Below, piece by piece: positions 12,319-14,513 of a DNA stretch of 14,513 nt. The stretch lies in contig CAZJAA010000048.1 of the NCBI GenBank assembly GCA_964544055.1, positions 1-14,513 of the forward strand, in the 5' to 3' direction. Position numbers and translations under genes: made by a program. Source of the DNA: SIG299 sp964544055. Lineage in GTDB: Bacteria > Bacillota > Clostridia > Lachnospirales > Lachnospiraceae. A model generated the notes under the pieces. It saw only the letters and a list, made by a program, of their open reading frames with translations, had not been told where the DNA came from and did no database searches. Positions within the stretch are counted from its first letter, which is position 1. Each line of letters opens with the position of its first letter.

Positions 12319-12335
12319 ACTCGCGCTCCCACTCT
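12308..12335. promoter_or_regulatory. Inverted repeat over the -35 box of the internal promoter
   Basis: AGAGTGG (12308-12314) and CCACTCT (12329-12335) are perfectly complementary and separated by 14 bases. The near arm overlaps the -35 box. On the minus strand the stem is followed by GGAAATTTTTG, so it could also act as a weak terminator for the portal/minor-head transcript. The two roles cannot be separated by sequence. Confidence 0.5.
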
Positions 12336-12396
12336 CTATACTATTTTTCAAAACTATAAGAATTAAATTATCTAAACCTACCCAAAAAATTTTTGC

Positions 12397-13176
12397 TTAC
12401 TCGATTACTGGAACCAGGCAGCATCTTTCGTTAGGATGGACTGGAAGAGGTGTTACGCTACCAATAGGAAATCTCTTACCTACAAGAGCCTTACATAAAT
12501 CACAAGTGTGTTTATCTACGTCTACTAGAACCTCTACTTCCTTAATTCCATAGTCTTTATATCTTTGTTTTGCGGCTTCCGTTTGTATATGAGCCAACTC
12601 TGTCCGCACAAGAGTATCAGCTCTGCGATAACTAATATTAAAGCGCTCTTGTAACGCGTTCTTTAACTCAGTCGTTTTCTTACCAGTTACCAGGCAATTA
12701 ACCAATTCTTCATTAAGAGTTGCGGCGAGTCGTTCCGTATTATCCCAGACTCTTTGACTCCATTGCTTGCCATCCATTACCCATATACCGTTTATAAGTG
12801 CCATTGCCGCCTCTCTATCAATAGTATTGAAAGCCTCAACTCCTTCTAAACCAAAAGAATAGTAAACTTCAAAGAAGTTAATTTCAAAGTATTTAGTTAG
12901 AAGAGAAATCTCTTTCTCTCCTAACCTCTGAAGCTCTTGTCTAAGAGCGCCTTGTGCTTGCCAATACTTATCTAATTTGTATAAGTCTGCTGGTGTTAGC
13001 TGTTTCCCTTCCTCAAGAGTAGCAAGTAGTTTGTCATATACTGCTTCGAAATCTTTAATTGCTCTTTTGGCGGAAGTCGCATAATACTTAGCTAACTGTC
13101 TTTCTATTTGTTTCTGGCTTTTATTTGTAATGGCTGACTGAGTTTTCTCTATTCTGTCCTGCCAATATGTACTCAT
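12397..13176 (-). CDS. Head morphogenesis protein (Mu gpF / SPP1 gp7-like)
   Basis: This is a 259-residue protein; its ATG at 13176 overlaps the portal stop (TAATG), so translation is coupled. The C-terminal third is the Mu gpF-like domain: RRADTLVRTELAHIQTEAAK (residues 185-204), then DKHTCDLCKALVGKRFP (221-237) and PLPVHPNERCC (243-253). The cysteines at 225, 228 and 252/253 with His247 look like a metal site, as in the family. Residues 1-120 are helical. It is a minor head protein that associates with the portal early in procapsid assembly and, in SPP1, remains inside and affects DNA exit. It is shorter than many homologues, which often carry an extra toxin or protease domain absent here. 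Confidence 0.92.
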   Translation of the reverse strand: MSTYWQDRIEKTQSAITNKSQKQIERQLAKYYATSAKRAIKDFEAVYDKLLATLEEGKQLTPADLYKLDKYWQAQGALRQELQRLGEKEISLLTKYFEINFFEVYYSFGLEGVEAFNTIDREAAMALINGIWVMDGKQWSQRVWDNTERLAATLNEELVNCLVTGKKTTELKNALQERFNISYRRADTLVRTELAHIQTEAAKQRYKDYGIKEVEVLVDVDKHTCDLCKALVGKRFPIGSVTPLPVHPNERCCLVPVIE

Positions 13177-14498
13177 TATTCAACCTCTTCTTCCTCTGTA
13201 TCAAAAGAACCAAAGCTATATAGCTCCATATTAGCCTGTCTTTGCGCTTCTAAGGCTTCTAACTCCGCATTGACATCTTCTACAAATGGAATCTGTGAAA
13301 GCAGCGTAGCGTCGCTTACAGTGCCTTTAAGAGAGTTTACTAATTGAATAGTAGCTGAAATATCTTCTGCAATATTTCTCTTGAAGTCGATTTGAATATC
13401 TCTAAACACTTCTTCGCCAAGAGTAAGAGTAGCAACTCCGCAGATAATCTCAACTCTACGTTGTAAAGCCTTTTTCATTCTACCTTCAATAATGCCTGCT
13501 CTTGTTTCCATTCCAGTTAAACGGTATTTGATTGCAATACCAGAGCTAACTCCGCCAACAAAAGTCTCAGAACTAAAGTCTGGGCATTGTGCAATGCGGT
13601 AGATGCTGTCATGAACTCTCTTGAGCATGTTTTCAATCTGTGCATCATTAACTTGTTTTGTCAAGTATGCGGCAGACGCACCTTCTGGCAGAATCATAAC
13701 TCGATTCTGTTTCATAATAGCGATCTCTTCTGGCTCTAAGTCCCCGCCTGTAATTGTCATATAGGCATCAACAAAAGCAGAGTAGTCGTCAATCTCATCA
13801 TTTAAAATTTCGTTTGCCGCGTCTTGTAAACCGATAATGCAATCGAAGATAGACTTTTCATCTGGTAATGCGAAAATGTTAGCTGGACATTGTCCAAAGT
13901 AATGAGGCTCTTCTCCAACAAAAGTAAGATAACCGTTATGACCAGACATTGTGTAATGTTTCACATAAGCGTCCGCATAAACATCTACATTTTGAATATT
14001 GGAGTTATCCCATTCATTAGCTTTATACATTCTAACGAAATACATTAAGTCACCAGATAATGTATCATCACAGATTGCAAAGCAGCTTGTTGGATTGATA
14101 AGGCGGAAACGTGTCTTTCCGTCATTGTCAATATACATTAATTCTGCGGCAGTCCCGTATACAAGCGCGTCAAGCAAGAAGTCCGCGTCTTCAGTTTGAT
14201 AGTCATTGTATCTAAGCACGTCCATAATATCCTCAATATCTTGTTCACTTTGATATGAGATATGTCCTGGAGTAGCAATATAACCTGTATAACTATCGGT
14301 AATGTTCTTACAGTAGTTCGTTACAGTCTTACTACATGGCTTGCTTGGATCAGAATAAGTCTTGTTTAAAATCTTCTGAATACCATCGTAGTAATTTTTC
14401 ATTTTCTCTCTGTAAGGTTTTTCATTTAAGTTAAAGCGATTTATCATCTTTGATAATAAATCAGCTGTTAATTCCGTTTCTCTATTTAAAAAATACAT
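13176..14498 (-). CDS. Portal protein, SPP1 gp6-like
   Basis: This is a 440-residue protein with ATG at 14498 and AGGAGG five bases upstream. It follows the SPP1-type portal family throughout: an N-terminal helical part with KMKNYYDGIQKIL and NYCKNITDSYTGYIATPG (residues 30-80), a clip/stem region with DDYSAFVDAYMTITGG (about 240-255), and the conserved SSETFVGGVSSGIAIKYRLT segment (about 325-345). It ends in an acidic tail. Twelve copies form the ring at one capsid vertex through which the terminase pumps DNA and the connector proteins attach. Length is at the short end of the family. Its gene would follow the large terminase subunit, which is outside the window. Confidence 0.95.
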   Translation of the reverse strand: MYFLNRETELTADLLSKMINRFNLNEKPYREKMKNYYDGIQKILNKTYSDPSKPCSKTVTNYCKNITDSYTGYIATPGHISYQSEQDIEDIMDVLRYNDYQTEDADFLLDALVYGTAAELMYIDNDGKTRFRLINPTSCFAICDDTLSGDLMYFVRMYKANEWDNSNIQNVDVYADAYVKHYTMSGHNGYLTFVGEEPHYFGQCPANIFALPDEKSIFDCIIGLQDAANEILNDEIDDYSAFVDAYMTITGGDLEPEEIAIMKQNRVMILPEGASAAYLTKQVNDAQIENMLKRVHDSIYRIAQCPDFSSETFVGGVSSGIAIKYRLTGMETRAGIIEGRMKKALQRRVEIICGVATLTLGEEVFRDIQIDFKRNIAEDISATIQLVNSLKGTVSDATLLSQIPFVEDVNAELEALEAQRQANMELYSFGSFDTEEEEVE

Positions 14499-14513
14499 TT
14501 CTACCTCCTATAC

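Noticed and set aside
12245..12553. Plus-strand 102-codon frame across the scaffold-upstream gap
   Set aside because: Half of it is the antisense of the conserved minor head protein, it has no ribosome binding site, and no other gene in the window is on the plus strand.

Overview
The window is an AT-rich (roughly 38% G+C by eye) stretch of a tailed-phage genome, either a free phage or a prophage. Its host is probably a low-GC Firmicute. That assignment rests on strong GGAGG ribosome binding sites, SPP1-type head proteins, a DUF4355-like scaffold, a UviB/BhlA-like lysis protein and a Gram-positive-phage replication protein. A run of exactly 100 N shows that this is a scaffolded draft assembly. 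Every supported gene lies on the minus strand, so the map reads from right to left.

Head module (14498 to 9374): SPP1-type portal, Mu gpF/SPP1 gp7-like head morphogenesis protein, scaffold, major capsid protein, head-tail connector, head-closure protein, HK97 gp10-like protein and a putative tail terminator. The terminase would lie just off the right edge. Genes are packed tightly, with ATGA and TAATG overlaps. The exceptions are a regulatory gap of about 220 bases (12177-12396) before the scaffold gene and a 78-base gap with a GC-rich hairpin after the capsid gene.

Tail module (9357 to 1614): major tail (tube) protein followed by a strong intrinsic terminator; two tail-assembly chaperone frames joined by a -1 frameshift site (A AAA AAC directly before the stop); a 937-residue tape measure with five tandem hydrophobic repeats; a small DUF6711-like protein; a tail-tip/baseplate protein interrupted by the N gap; and a DUF859-like tail-tip or fibre protein. 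The result would be a siphovirus with a long non-contractile tail.

Lysis and replication edge (1603 to 1): a UviB/BhlA-like membrane protein and a small two-helix holin, then a terminator. A separately promoted winged-helix replication protein follows, and its coding sequence contains three tandem 15-base repeats next to a 75-base stretch that is about 11% G+C, a likely internal replication origin. No endolysin, integrase or repressor gene is visible. At the extreme left, a near-consensus promoter overlapped by a perfect 18-base palindrome drives a gene that starts at the window edge.

The most notable points lie outside the coding map. Two promoters, one at the left edge and one inside the late operon before scaffold/capsid, share an identical 18-base core and each carries inverted repeats. 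The others are the programmed frameshift, the candidate origin, the tape-measure repeats, and post-capsid and post-tail-tube hairpins that look suited to setting high expression of the two bulk structural proteins.
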